Assembly: GCA_027068075.1 (NCBI GenBank)
Contig: JAMOUJ010000002.1
Location: 1-64,000 of the forward strand
Reading direction: 5' to 3'
DNA length: 64,000 nucleotides
Source: Candidatus Aminicenantota bacterium
GTDB taxonomy: Bacteria; Acidobacteriota; Aminicenantia; S016-38
Below the pieces are notes generated by a model. That model was given only the letters and a program-made list of their open reading frames with translations, had not been told where the DNA came from and did not search any database. The position numbers and the translations under genes are program-made. Positions 42,265-51,554 of the stretch are shown piece after piece; positions within the stretch are counted from its first letter, which is position 1; the number at the start of each line of letters is the position of its first letter.

Positions 42265-43631
42265 TCTATGTACACCTTTATTCTCTCCAGGGGGGAAGAT
42301 GTGTATCCCCTGGAACTGCCCTCCTCTATGAGCCTGGCAAGAAATGAGAGGTCCGGTCCGGAGGACCTTCCCGTAAGGGCCACCCTCAGGGGATGGTAAA
42401 GGGCCCTGCCCCTTTTACCCGTTTTTTTGGAAACCCTTTTAAGGGCGGCGGAAAGGTCAAGGCCTTCGGAAAGTTCCTGATACAGGGCCCTGACCACCTC
42501 CATCTCCTCCGTGGAAAGCCTTTCTCCGGGAGCGTATCTCATCTCCCTTTCCACGGCCCGGGCCAGTTCCTTTAGGGTGTAAGCCTCTTCCCTGAGTTTA
42601 GAAACTGCCATGGCCAGGAACTCCAAATCGTAGGGGAGGCCCGAATACTCCTTGAGTTTTTCCGCCAGTTCCCGGGGAGGGAGAAGTTCCATGTGCTTGT
42701 GATTTATCCACCGGAGTTTTGCATGGTCAAACACCGCCCCGGAGCGGGAAACCCTGGACAGGTCAAAGCATTCCACCATCTCCTGGCGGGTCATGACCTC
42801 CTTTTCCCCGCAGGACCACCCCAGCAGGGCGAGGTAGTTGACCAGGGCCTCAGGCAGGAAGCCTTCCCGGCGGAACTGAAAAACCGCCGTGGCCCCGTGC
42901 CTTTTGGAAAGGCGGCTCCTGTCCGGCCCCAGGACCATGGGGAGGTGGGCAAACTCCGGGGGTTTCCATCCTAAGGCCTGGTAAAGTTTTATCTGTTTGG
43001 GAGTATTGGATATGTGGTCTTCCCCCCTTATCACATGGGTTATCCCCATCTCGTGATCGTCTATCACCACGGCGAAATTATAGGACGGAATGCCGCTGGA
43101 CCTCATGATGACGAAATCTCCGAAAAGGGAAAGGTCAAATTCCACATCACCCCTTATGAGGTCCCGGTAGGAGAAGACCTCGTCGTCCATCTTGAACCTT
43201 ACGGAAGCGGGTTCTCCGGCCTCCACCCTTTTCTTAGCCTCCTCCGGAGGGATGTTCCGGCATTTCCCGGAATACTTGTAGGGTCTCCCCTCGGCCATGG
43301 CCTTCTGCCTTTCGGCCTCCAGTTCTTCAGGGGTGCAAAAACAGTAATACGCCTTCCCCTCCTCCAGGAGTCTGCGGGCATAGCGCCGGTAAATCTCCAG
43401 GCGGCGGCTCTGATGGAAGGGGCCCTCGTCCCAATCAAGGCCCAGCCAATTCAGGTCCTCCAGGATGTGTTCCTCGTACTCCTTTTTTGACCTTTCGGGG
43501 TCGGTGTCCTCTATCCTCAGGACGAATTTCCCTCGGTTTTTTCTGGCAAAAAGCCAGTTGAAAAGGGCGGTCCTTGCCCCGCCCACATGGAGGTAACCGG
43601 TGGGCGAAGGTGCAAATCTGACTTTAATCAT
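42246..43631 (-). CDS. gltX: glutamyl-tRNA synthetase
   Basis: 461 residues: HIGH-type motif APSPTGYLHVGGART, GEDHISNTPKQ, and KMSKS-type SRLSKRHGA, with a helical anticodon-binding end. Charges tRNA-Glu (or Gln in a transamidation route; not decidable here). Overlaps the ispF stop by 8 bases. Confidence 0.95.
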   Translation of the reverse strand: MIKVRFAPSPTGYLHVGGARTALFNWLFARKNRGKFVLRIEDTDPERSKKEYEEHILEDLNWLGLDWDEGPFHQSRRLEIYRRYARRLLEEGKAYYCFCTPEELEAERQKAMAEGRPYKYSGKCRNIPPEEAKKRVEAGEPASVRFKMDDEVFSYRDLIRGDVEFDLSLFGDFVIMRSSGIPSYNFAVVIDDHEMGITHVIRGEDHISNTPKQIKLYQALGWKPPEFAHLPMVLGPDRSRLSKRHGATAVFQFRREGFLPEALVNYLALLGWSCGEKEVMTRQEMVECFDLSRVSRSGAVFDHAKLRWINHKHMELLPPRELAEKLKEYSGLPYDLEFLAMAVSKLREEAYTLKELARAVEREMRYAPGERLSTEEMEVVRALYQELSEGLDLSAALKRVSKKTGKRGRALYHPLRVALTGRSSGPDLSFLARLIEEGSSRGYTSSPLERIKVYIEWWSRG

Positions 43632-44139
43632 CCTTCCTCCTTAAAACGCATACGGCGTAGGCCTGTATAGCCTCTCCCCTTCCCACCTCCCCCATGCCTT
43701 CGGCGGTCTTTCCCTTTATACCCACGATTTCCGGAGAAATACCCAGAACTTCCCCTATGCGCCTTTTCATCCTCTCCTTGTGGGGGGAGATTCTGGGTTC
43801 CTGGGCCACTATTACGGTGTCTATTCCCGTTATTTCATACCCCCTTTCCCTGACCATTTCCCCGGCCTTCTTTAGAATCTCGGTGCTCCTGATCCCCTTG
43901 ATTTTTTCTTCAGAAGGAGGAAATAACTGCCCTATATCCGGCAGGGAAAGGGCCCCCAGCAGGGCATCGGCTATGGCGTGGAGGAGAACATCCCCGTCGG
44001 AATGACCCTCAAGCCCCTTTTCGTAGGGGATCTCCACCCCTCCCAGGAAAAGGGGGATTCCCTCCTTCAGGGGATGAACATCAAAACCGATACCTATTTT
44101 TATCACCTGGTCTATTATATCAGGAATTTGCCGCTTCAA
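43624..44139 (-). CDS. ispF: 2-C-methyl-D-erythritol 2,4-cyclodiphosphate synthase
   Basis: About 160-171 residues: metal site GFDVHPL, GHSDGDVLLHAIADALLGAL, and end KGKTAEGMGEVGRGEAIQAYAV. MEP-pathway isoprenoid synthesis. The TTG at 44139 has GAGAGG upstream; a GTG at 44106 gives the usual short N-terminus (VIKIGIGFDVH) but lacks a ribosome site. Confidence 0.93.
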   Translation of the reverse strand: MKRQIPDIIDQVIKIGIGFDVHPLKEGIPLFLGGVEIPYEKGLEGHSDGDVLLHAIADALLGALSLPDIGQLFPPSEEKIKGIRSTEILKKAGEMVRERGYEITGIDTVIVAQEPRISPHKERMKRRIGEVLGISPEIVGIKGKTAEGMGEVGRGEAIQAYAVCVLRRKDD

Positions 44140-45442
44140 TTCCCGGCCTCTCCAGAAGTCCCCCCATCCTCCTGTCTTCTCTTTTCAGGAGGAGGGCGAA
44201 GATGAATCCCACGAATCCCAGGGCGGCGAACATCACCATGCTGGCGGTGTAGGAATGGGTTACATCCCTGAGTTTTCCGTTCAAATACGGGAACAGCATG
44301 AGCCCGATGTTTTGAATCATGGTCATAAGACCGAAGGCAGTACCCACCCTCTCTTCCTTAACGATGAGGGGAACCGCAGGCCACATGGCCGCAGGCACCA
44401 GGGAGAAGGCCAGCCCCAGTATTATCATGGGCCAGGCGGGATAAATATCGGTAAACCCCATCACCAGGTAGGTGGGAATCATCATCAAAGAACCCACCAT
44501 CATGATGGTGGCCCTGCGCCCTATTCTGTCCACCATCCATCCGAATATGGGCGCCAGGATCGCCGATGCGATCATGATTATGCTGGTAATTCCCCCGGCG
44601 GTCTTTACTATGCCCACGAAGAAATTTTTAACCCCACCCAGAAACCCGGAGGCGGCGTGCTGAAGGGTCAGGGGAATACCCCACTTGGTGTGGAAGAAGT
44701 CCGTGGAGAGGGCCGAAAAGGGGAATATGGCAGAATAAAAGGTCACGCAAAGCAGAACCACATACCAGTAGGCCCTGGGAAATTCCTTTATGTCCCGGAG
44801 CCTTATCTTCTCCTCCACCCCCTCCTCCCGGAGGTTCAGGTATTTTTCCCCGTAGCGGTCCATAATCACATAAACGATGTTGGCCCCCAGGGAAACCAGG
44901 GTGAAAATGACGGCGGCCCAGAGGGCGGCCCGAAAACTGTGGAAGTGACGGGCTATGGAGGCCTCAAAATTGAAACTGAAAATGGTGCCCAGTCGGCTCA
45001 AGGTGAGGGCTATGCCGAAGGCCAGGGCCAGTTCCTTCCCCTTGAACCAGCGGGCGAGGATGGCGCTCTGGCAAACCACCAGGGCCTCGGAACCCATGCC
45101 GAAAATGATCCTTCCCACATAAATCATGGTCATGGAATTGGCCAGGGCCACCACCGTGGCTCCCAGAACCACCAGGGAGGAAAAAAGGAGGCTGGCCCTG
45201 CGGGTTCCTATTTTGTCTATTATCAAACCGCCGAGGAAAACGGTGAATATGGCGGCTATGCTGTAGGCGGAGTATGTGGCCCCTATCTGCTCCCTCCCGA
45301 TGCCCAGGGCCTTGATTAAAAGGGGAGCGATGGCCCCGAGACTGTCGTAGGCGAAATAACTCCCGTAGGTTAAAAGGGCGGCGAAGAACAACACCGCAAA
45401 TCTGTATGCGGGTTTAGAAGGGTCCAGAAACAATCTTCTCAC
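44120..45442 (-). CDS. MFS transporter
   Basis: 440 residues, 12 predicted helices, with the loop 2-3 motif GGLIIDKIGTRRASLLFS and its counterpart GWMVDRIGRRATIMM after helix 7. GTG start after AAAGGAGGTTAAG. Sugar-phosphate or organic-acid substrates are common for such MFS proteins; none can be assigned. Confidence 0.88.
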   Translation of the reverse strand: MRRLFLDPSKPAYRFAVLFFAALLTYGSYFAYDSLGAIAPLLIKALGIGREQIGATYSAYSIAAIFTVFLGGLIIDKIGTRRASLLFSSLVVLGATVVALANSMTMIYVGRIIFGMGSEALVVCQSAILARWFKGKELALAFGIALTLSRLGTIFSFNFEASIARHFHSFRAALWAAVIFTLVSLGANIVYVIMDRYGEKYLNLREEGVEEKIRLRDIKEFPRAYWYVVLLCVTFYSAIFPFSALSTDFFHTKWGIPLTLQHAASGFLGGVKNFFVGIVKTAGGITSIIMIASAILAPIFGWMVDRIGRRATIMMVGSLMMIPTYLVMGFTDIYPAWPMIILGLAFSLVPAAMWPAVPLIVKEERVGTAFGLMTMIQNIGLMLFPYLNGKLRDVTHSYTASMVMFAALGFVGFIFALLLKREDRRMGGLLERPGIEAANS

Positions 45443-45453
45443 CTTAACCTCCT

Positions 45454-47283
45454 TTATTCCACCGTCACCGACTTGGCGAGATTTCTGGGCTGGTCAACAT
45501 CGTGCCCCAGGAAATCCGCCGCATAATAGGCTATCAATTGAAGTGGAATTATGTTTATTATGGGGAAGAGATATTCGTCCACCTCGGGAACCTTTATCAC
45601 GGCGTCGGAAAGTTCCTCTATTTCCGGATGCTCCCCGGAAAGAAGGGATATTATTTTTCCCCTTCTGGACTTTATCTCCTCCATGTTTGAACGAACCTTG
45701 TCCAGAACCTTGCTTTCGGTGGCGATGAAGACCGTGGGCAGGTTTTCGTCTATGAGGGCTATGGGGCCGTGCTTCATCTCGCCGGCGGGATATCCTTCGG
45801 CGTGTATGTAGGATATCTCCTTCAGTTTCAGGGCCCCCTCCAGGGCTATGGGGTAATTGAGATGCCTCCCCAGGTAGAGGGCATCGGTGTATGCAGAAAT
45901 GTCCACCCCTATTTCCCTTATCCTCTCCTTCTCTTCCCTGAGCATCCGCTCTATTCTGGAGGGGAGGGATAGGATGCCGGAAACCAGCCTGGCCTCCTCC
46001 TTACGCTCAATTTTTCCCACCTCCCTGCCCAGGTAAACGGCCAGGAGGTAAAGAAGGGAAAGTTGGGTGGTAAAGGCCTTGGTGGAGGCCACGGAAATCT
46101 CAGGGCCGGCGTGGGTGTAGAGAACCGCATCCGCCTCCCGGGTTATGGAACTTCCCACCACATTGCACACGGCCAGAACCTTTCCCCCCAGGGACCGGGC
46201 CTTCCTCAGGGCCCCTATGGTATCGGCGGTTTCTCCCGACTGACTTATGGCTATAACCAGGGTGGAGGGGCTGAGGACGGGTTTGCGATATCTGAACTCC
46301 GAAGCGTAATCCACATCGGTCTTAATTCCGGCCAACTCTTCAAAATAAAACTTGCCCACCAGACCGGCATGATAGGAGGTGCCGCAGGCCAGGATGAGTA
46401 TGTCCTTGATTTTCCGAGGAGAAAGGGGAAGGTCCTCCATCACCACGGAATTGGAGTCCCTTTCTATCCTGGGCCCCACGGTATCCGAAATGGCCTTGGC
46501 CTGTTCGTGAATCTCCTTCAGCATAAAGTGCTTGTAGCCTCCCTTTTCGGCCTGGGCCAGACTCCAATTTATGATCTGGGGTTTTTTATCCCTTTTTCTT
46601 CCCTGGAAATCGTATATTTCCACGCTGGAAAGGGTGAGTTTTCCCATTTCTCCGTTTTCTATAAACACCACCCTGTTGGTCCAGGACAGGAAGGCTGGAA
46701 TGTCCGAAGCAACGAAGTTTTCTCCGTCGCCCAACCCCACCACCAGGGGGCTATCTTGCCTGGCTATGTAGAGGGCGTCTTCCCGGGAGTTGAGGACAAC
46801 CAGGGCAAAGGAACCTTCCAGTCGGCGCACCACCCTCCCCAGGGCCTCCATAAAACTACCTCCTTCCTTGAGTTCCTCCTCCAGTAGATGGGCAACCACC
46901 TCGGAATCCGTCTGGGAACGGAAACGATGTCCCTTCCGTCGGAGGTCCTCTTTAAGTTCCAGGTAGTTCTCTATTATCCCGTTGTGAACCAGGGTTATTT
47001 CCCCCCGGCAGTCGGTATGGGGATGGGAATTGGGGTCGTTGGGTTCACCGTGGGTGGCCCATCGGGTATGGCCCACCGCCGCCCTGGAAGAAATCCTCAG
47101 GTTCCGAAGTTCCTCCTCCAATTGGGAAACCTTGCCCTTTTTCTTCCTTATTAAAAGACCTTCTTCGGTTCTTAAGGCGATGCCGGCGGAATCGTAACCC
47201 CGGTATTCAAGCCTCTTGAGGCCCTCTATTACCCGATCCTTTAGATTGCCTTTATCTGAAACTATTCCTATTATTCCGCACAC
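45454..47283 (-). CDS. glmS: glutamine-fructose-6-phosphate aminotransferase (isomerizing)
   Basis: 609 residues from a GTG: N-terminal Gln amidotransferase with Cys nucleophile (CGIIGIV) and GHTRWATHG; two SIS domains (CGTSYHAGL, SQSGETADT) and the closing DQPRNLAKSVTVE. Makes GlcN-6-P for peptidoglycan and LPS precursors. Overlaps the small upstream gene by 32 bases. No glmS riboswitch seen before it. Confidence 0.96.
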   Translation of the reverse strand: MCGIIGIVSDKGNLKDRVIEGLKRLEYRGYDSAGIALRTEEGLLIRKKKGKVSQLEEELRNLRISSRAAVGHTRWATHGEPNDPNSHPHTDCRGEITLVHNGIIENYLELKEDLRRKGHRFRSQTDSEVVAHLLEEELKEGGSFMEALGRVVRRLEGSFALVVLNSREDALYIARQDSPLVVGLGDGENFVASDIPAFLSWTNRVVFIENGEMGKLTLSSVEIYDFQGRKRDKKPQIINWSLAQAEKGGYKHFMLKEIHEQAKAISDTVGPRIERDSNSVVMEDLPLSPRKIKDILILACGTSYHAGLVGKFYFEELAGIKTDVDYASEFRYRKPVLSPSTLVIAISQSGETADTIGALRKARSLGGKVLAVCNVVGSSITREADAVLYTHAGPEISVASTKAFTTQLSLLYLLAVYLGREVGKIERKEEARLVSGILSLPSRIERMLREEKERIREIGVDISAYTDALYLGRHLNYPIALEGALKLKEISYIHAEGYPAGEMKHGPIALIDENLPTVFIATESKVLDKVRSNMEEIKSRRGKIISLLSGEHPEIEELSDAVIKVPEVDEYLFPIINIIPLQLIAYYAADFLGHDVDQPRNLAKSVTVE

Positions 47284-47653
47284 CTCTTCTTCTCCGCCTT
47301 TCTATTCTCCAGTAAGGTACCCCTTCGTCGTTTCTTATGAGGATTTTTTTCCCGGAAACCTTTATCTCCTTGGCAAAAATGTAGTGGTCATCGTTTACCC
47401 TGACCACCATTCCCTTGACCCATATCTTAGAACCGAGGTCCAGAACAACTCCCTTCCTCTGGAGATACATCGGGGGAGCCACCTGAAGGTAGTAATTCTT
47501 TCCGTTCACATCCAGGACGAAGTAAAAACCCTTTTTAGCCGTTATTCTGCCCTCAAATTCTCTAATAGCGGAAGGGTCCCAGTCCAGGGAAACTATCACC
47601 TTCCCCGCCATTAAAAGAACTACACTAAAAAGAAAAACCGAGATTTTCTTCAT
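47252..47653 (-). CDS. small secreted protein of unknown function
   Basis: 133 residues with signal peptide (KKISVFLFSVVLLMAGK), an OB-like beta-rich body (EFEGRITAKKGFYFVLDVNGKNYYLQV, LGSKIWVKGMVVRV) and a very basic end (IERRRRRGVRNNR). GGAGGTTGAG precedes the ATG. The pattern resembles small periplasmic OB-fold proteins; not assigned. Its 3' end overlaps glmS. Confidence 0.7.
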   Translation of the reverse strand: MKKISVFLFSVVLLMAGKVIVSLDWDPSAIREFEGRITAKKGFYFVLDVNGKNYYLQVAPPMYLQRKGVVLDLGSKIWVKGMVVRVNDDHYIFAKEIKVSGKKILIRNDEGVPYWRIERRRRRGVRNNRNSFR

Positions 47654-47697
47654 CTCAACCTCCGGAGTGAATATTTTAACCCTAACGGGAAAAAAAG

Positions 47698-48423
47698 TTA
47701 AGGATTAAGGAGTTCCTCCACTATGGGATGGACCGGGGACCTCAAGAGTTCTTCCCAGGTCCCTTCCTGGATTATCCTTCCCTGGTGAAGCACCGCCACC
47801 CGATGGGAGATTATCCTCACATCCAGGGGGTCGTGGGTTACATAGAGGAGGGTCACATCCCTGCGGGCCTTAATTCTGAGAAGTTCCTCCCTCAACTGTT
47901 TTTTCCTGGGAAGGTCAAGGTTGGAGAGAGGCTCGTCCAGGAGCAGAAATTTAACCTGCTGGGCCATGGCCCTGGCAAAGGCCAGGCGCTGTTTTTCGCC
48001 ACCGGAAAGTTGATGGGGCCTTTTTTTCCTGTGTTTCCAGAGTCCGAAGAACTCCAGAATTTCCCTGATTTTATCCTCCGGATCCTTTATCCTTCTCAAG
48101 TTAAACACAAACCTCAGGTGCTCCTCCACGCTCATGTGTTGCCACAGGCCAAGGTTCTGGAATATGAAGCCCACCTGTCTCTCCCTGGGGGGAACCAGAA
48201 GGTCCGGACCCCGGGTGACCACCCTGCCGCCGACGAAAACCTCCCCCTCCTCCGGAACATCAAGGCCCGCTATAATCCTCAGAAGGGTGGTTTTTCCCGC
48301 CCCGGAGACCCCAAGCACCGCCAGGGTCTCCCCCTTCCTCACCGAAAGATTAACCCCACGGAGGACACTTTCCTCACCGAAGGATTTTACGACGCCCCTT
48401 AACTCAATGCCTTCAGAACTCAA
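47698..48423 (-). CDS. ABC importer ATP-binding protein (Fe3+/spermidine type)
   Basis: 241 residues: Walker A GVSGAGKTT, signature LSGGEKQR, Walker B FLLLDEPLSNLD, switch His in YVTHDPLDV. Its short length lacks the C-terminal TOBE domain of FbpC/PotA. TTG start overlapping the barrel-like gene by 11 bases. Pairs with the permease and binding protein upstream. Confidence 0.9.
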   Translation of the reverse strand: MSSEGIELRGVVKSFGEESVLRGVNLSVRKGETLAVLGVSGAGKTTLLRIIAGLDVPEEGEVFVGGRVVTRGPDLLVPPRERQVGFIFQNLGLWQHMSVEEHLRFVFNLRRIKDPEDKIREILEFFGLWKHRKKRPHQLSGGEKQRLAFARAMAQQVKFLLLDEPLSNLDLPRKKQLREELLRIKARRDVTLLYVTHDPLDVRIISHRVAVLHQGRIIQEGTWEELLRSPVHPIVEELLNP

Positions 48424-49090
48424 AGGTCCCCCCTACAACCACCAGATAAACCCCCGCTGTAAAATTTCTCCTCAGGGCAAAATCCAGGGAAAAATTCCTG
48501 AATTCCCGGACGAACCCCACCATGATGTAACCCTCCTCCTCACCCTCTACCCCTTCGTAGGTTATCTCCCCCACCGTCCTGGCTCCCAGGACCTGCGGGC
48601 CTTCAAGCCCAAAGCCCAGGAAATAGCCGGAGCCTGCCTCCAGACGGGGTCCAATGTTGAAATGCCAGGTGAGGGAGCGGAATTTGCCGGAAATGGCAGC
48701 GGTAAGGCCCGCACCGGAAAATTCCCCCGGGGAAAACTCCAGTCCCCCCTCCAGGGCCACGGAAACTCCCCCTTCTCCCTGAAGAGCACCCCTCCTGGCC
48801 AGCCATTTGGCCACGAGGTTCACATCCGAAAGGGCAACACCCCGGGGAAAAACACCCTCAAATCCGTGGTGTCCTCCCAGTTCCCCCGAAATCTCAAAAC
48901 TCCGGCCCACGCCGCAGTTGAGAACCACGGTGGGAAAATTGAAGGGACCCTCCTTGGAAAACTCCACTTCCAGAAGGCCCACTTCCAATTCCACCCTACC
49001 CTTTTCTTTAACATCCGCATCGGTGGAATAAAAGGGTCTATTGGCCAGGACCAACCCGTAGAAAAACAACAAAAACCACATTTTTTTCAT
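48413..49090 (-). CDS. outer-membrane barrel-like protein inside the ABC importer operon
   Basis: 225 residues with signal peptide (MKKMWFLLFFYGLVLA) and alternating beta strands rich in Gly to a final GGTFEF, ending in Phe as many outer-membrane barrels do. It lies between the permease and the ATPase of one importer, overlapping both by 4 and 11 bases. An outer-membrane route for the same substrate is an attractive inference. Confidence 0.65.
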   Translation of the reverse strand: MKKMWFLLFFYGLVLANRPFYSTDADVKEKGRVELEVGLLEVEFSKEGPFNFPTVVLNCGVGRSFEISGELGGHHGFEGVFPRGVALSDVNLVAKWLARRGALQGEGGVSVALEGGLEFSPGEFSGAGLTAAISGKFRSLTWHFNIGPRLEAGSGYFLGFGLEGPQVLGARTVGEITYEGVEGEEEGYIMVGFVREFRNFSLDFALRRNFTAGVYLVVVGGTFEF

Positions 49091-50568
49091 GATTGCCTCC
49101 TTAGCAGGAATGTGACGGCCATTAAGCCCAGGAGAGAATTCATCAGAGAAAGGGACGAAAGCACCCCGGGAAAATTGTTCACCGAAAGGGTGTAGATCCT
49201 AACCACCAGGGGCTCTCCCCCAGGGGGATAAAGCATGGAACCAAGGCCCAGATCGTTGGCGGAAAAAACGAAGACCAAAAGGAAGGCGGCCCCCAACCAT
49301 TTCTTCAAGGAGGGCACGGTTATTCTGCGGAAAGTGGTGAAGGGAGAAGCACCGGCCAGAAGGGCGGCTTCCTCCCCGGAGGGGTCCAGGTGAGAGTAAC
49401 CCAGTTCCACCACCTTAAAGGCCAAAAAATAATACCTGGCTACCATGGCCATTACGAGAAGAATCCCCGTGGAATACAGAAGGGTAAGACCTCCCCAGAC
49501 CTTCATAAAGCCCAGGGCCAGGGCGGGTTGCGGCGTGAGAAAACCCAGGAGAAGGATCAGGGAATAAAGGGGCGAGGTTTTTCTTGCGGAAAAAACGGAC
49601 CAGACCACCGCCACGGCTGCGGCCACGGAGGAATAGAAAAGGGTCCTCAGAAAACTACCTCCCCCCGCAGACACCGCCCGGAAAAAGGTCTTCGGTTCCA
49701 TGGCCCTGTGGAGAAGCCCACCCATGGGAAGGAGAAGAAAAAGCGAAAAACTCCCCACCAGAAAAACTAAAATCGGTATCCGGAACACCCCGGGAGAAAA
49801 CCGGAGGCCACCTTTCAAGGGAGAGAAAACCCTAAATCCCCTTCTAAGCAGGGAATACTCCACCGCCAGTATAACCATGCCCACCGCCAGAAGTGGCAGG
49901 GAAGCCGCCAACCCGGCCCTCATGTCGTAGAAGGCGGAAAATCGGACCAGAACCTGGTACGAAACGGTGTTCACCCCCAGGTAGGTGGGAACTCCCAGTT
50001 CAGAAAAGGCGAGAAGAAACACCAGCAGGGCTCCGGTGATGGCCCCTCCCCTGGACCTGGGGAGGGTTATCTTCCAGAGAACCCTGAGGGGAGAAGTCAA
50101 AAGCAAAGCCGCCTCTTCCTCCTCCCTGGAGACCGAGGAAAGGGCGGAAAGGACCAGCCAGAAAACCACAGGGTAAAAACACCCGGTGAGAACGAACACT
50201 ACTCCGGTTTTTGAAAAAAGCAAGGCGGAATACCGGGAGGGGATAAGGTAGGACCATCCTAAGGCAAATTGATAGGGAAGGAAGAAAAGGGGGATGGTAA
50301 GCAAAAGGCTCATCGTCCTTCTGTAGGGCAACAAAAGCCTGGAAACGAAGAGGGCCATGGCAATCCCCAGCCCGGAGGAAAGCAAAGAGGTGAAGCCCCC
50401 GATGATAAGACTGTTTTCCAGGGCCTGGAGGAAATCCTTCTGCTGAAAAAGGGTTTTAAGGGAAGAAAGGGTCCCGGGGAAGGAAAGAAAAACCCCTCCC
50501 AGGGGAAAAACTATGAGAAGAACCGGGAGGGCCCAGGAAAACCCTTTTTTCAGAAGTTTGAAACCCAT
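49087..50568 (-). CDS. ABC importer permease, FbpB/ThiP-like fused type
   Basis: About 493 residues. I prefer the ATG at 50568 (GFKLLKKGFSWALPVLLIV) over upstream starts that would lie in the binding-protein gene. About 12 helices in two permease halves, with EEEAALLLTSPLRVLWKITLPRSRGG and EEAALLAGASPFTTFRRITVPSLK as the two EAA loops. Typical of Fe3+, thiamine or polyamine importers. Confidence 0.88.
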   Translation of the reverse strand: MGFKLLKKGFSWALPVLLIVFPLGGVFLSFPGTLSSLKTLFQQKDFLQALENSLIIGGFTSLLSSGLGIAMALFVSRLLLPYRRTMSLLLTIPLFFLPYQFALGWSYLIPSRYSALLFSKTGVVFVLTGCFYPVVFWLVLSALSSVSREEEEAALLLTSPLRVLWKITLPRSRGGAITGALLVFLLAFSELGVPTYLGVNTVSYQVLVRFSAFYDMRAGLAASLPLLAVGMVILAVEYSLLRRGFRVFSPLKGGLRFSPGVFRIPILVFLVGSFSLFLLLPMGGLLHRAMEPKTFFRAVSAGGGSFLRTLFYSSVAAAVAVVWSVFSARKTSPLYSLILLLGFLTPQPALALGFMKVWGGLTLLYSTGILLVMAMVARYYFLAFKVVELGYSHLDPSGEEAALLAGASPFTTFRRITVPSLKKWLGAAFLLVFVFSANDLGLGSMLYPPGGEPLVVRIYTLSVNNFPGVLSSLSLMNSLLGLMAVTFLLRRQS

Positions 50569-51554
50569 CCCTTCAGCCAGGGCAAAATCTCCTCCATTTT
50601 TCTGCCCACGGCGGAGTAATTCACTTCCATGGTCTTTAGACGGGATATGGGGGGAAGCCCCCGGGGAGGTTCCACCCCGGGATGGAGGGGGATCTGCCGG
50701 CATGTGGCCCGGGCCAGCATACCTTCAACCTCCGGGGAAAGCAAAAAATCCACCATCATCCTGGCCTCCTCCGGATGGGGAGCCCCCTTTATCATGGCCA
50801 CGGCGTTGGGCATGAAAAGGGTCCCATCGCCGTCCTGGTCAGGGATTACCATCTTCACGGGATAGCCCTGCTCCACCGCGGAAAAGGCGTCATCGTTGTC
50901 CACGAAGCCGAATTTCACCTTGCCCAGGGCCACCCACCGGGCCACCTCCCCGTTGGAGGAAGCGAGACGAAGGCCGTTGGCCTTTATTTCTTCCAGAAAT
51001 TTCCTGGCCTTCCCGTCGCCCCAGAGGACGAAAAGGGCCGCCACATGGAAGGAGGTGGTGCCGAAAAGAGGATTGGCCAGGGCAAACTGACCCTTCCACC
51101 TTTCCTTCAGCATGTCTTCCATTCCCCGGGGATAATCTTCCTCCTTCACCAGGTCCGTGTTAACCAGAATAACCCTTATCCTTCCGGAAAAACCCGTCCA
51201 GTATCCCTCCGGGTCCCTGAACTTGTCAGGGATTCCGCTGGAATTTGGGGAAACATAAGGCTGAAGAATACCCTTCCTCTTCAAAATCTCCACCCTAAGG
51301 GGATCGTTGGACCAGAAAACATCGCAACGGGGGTGTTCTTTTTCGGCCAGAAGTCGGTTAACCAGCCCAGTGGACTTGGTTTCCTCGGTGTCGAAGACCA
51401 TCTTCACCCTGATCCCCGTTTTTTCCTGAAACCTCTTTAGAACGGGTTCGGAAAAGACCTGGTCGGTGGAGGTGTAAACCACCACCTCCCTATCCCTTTT
51501 TCCGCAACCCATAAAGAGCAGCCCAAGAAGAAAAAGAAGAACCAGTTTCTTCAT
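50550..51554 (-). CDS. ABC importer substrate-binding lipoprotein (Fe3+-type)
   Basis: 334 residues with lipobox LLFMGC. Follows the iron-binding-protein pattern: VVVYTSTDQVFSEPVLKRFQEKTGI near the start, WTGFSGRIRVILVN and FVDNDDAFSAVEQGY further on. Two-lobed periplasmic binding fold; iron or another metal complex is the likely ligand. GGAGGTTCA before the ATG. Confidence 0.88.
   Translation of the reverse strand: MKKLVLLFLLGLLFMGCGKRDREVVVYTSTDQVFSEPVLKRFQEKTGIRVKMVFDTEETKSTGLVNRLLAEKEHPRCDVFWSNDPLRVEILKRKGILQPYVSPNSSGIPDKFRDPEGYWTGFSGRIRVILVNTDLVKEEDYPRGMEDMLKERWKGQFALANPLFGTTSFHVAALFVLWGDGKARKFLEEIKANGLRLASSNGEVARWVALGKVKFGFVDNDDAFSAVEQGYPVKMVIPDQDGDGTLFMPNAVAMIKGAPHPEEARMMVDFLLSPEVEGMLARATCRQIPLHPGVEPPRGLPPISRLKTMEVNYSAVGRKMEEILPWLKGWVSNF

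Noticed and set aside
47284-47300. glmS ribozyme upstream of glmS
   Set aside because: The preceding gene overlaps glmS by 32 bases, leaving no leader.
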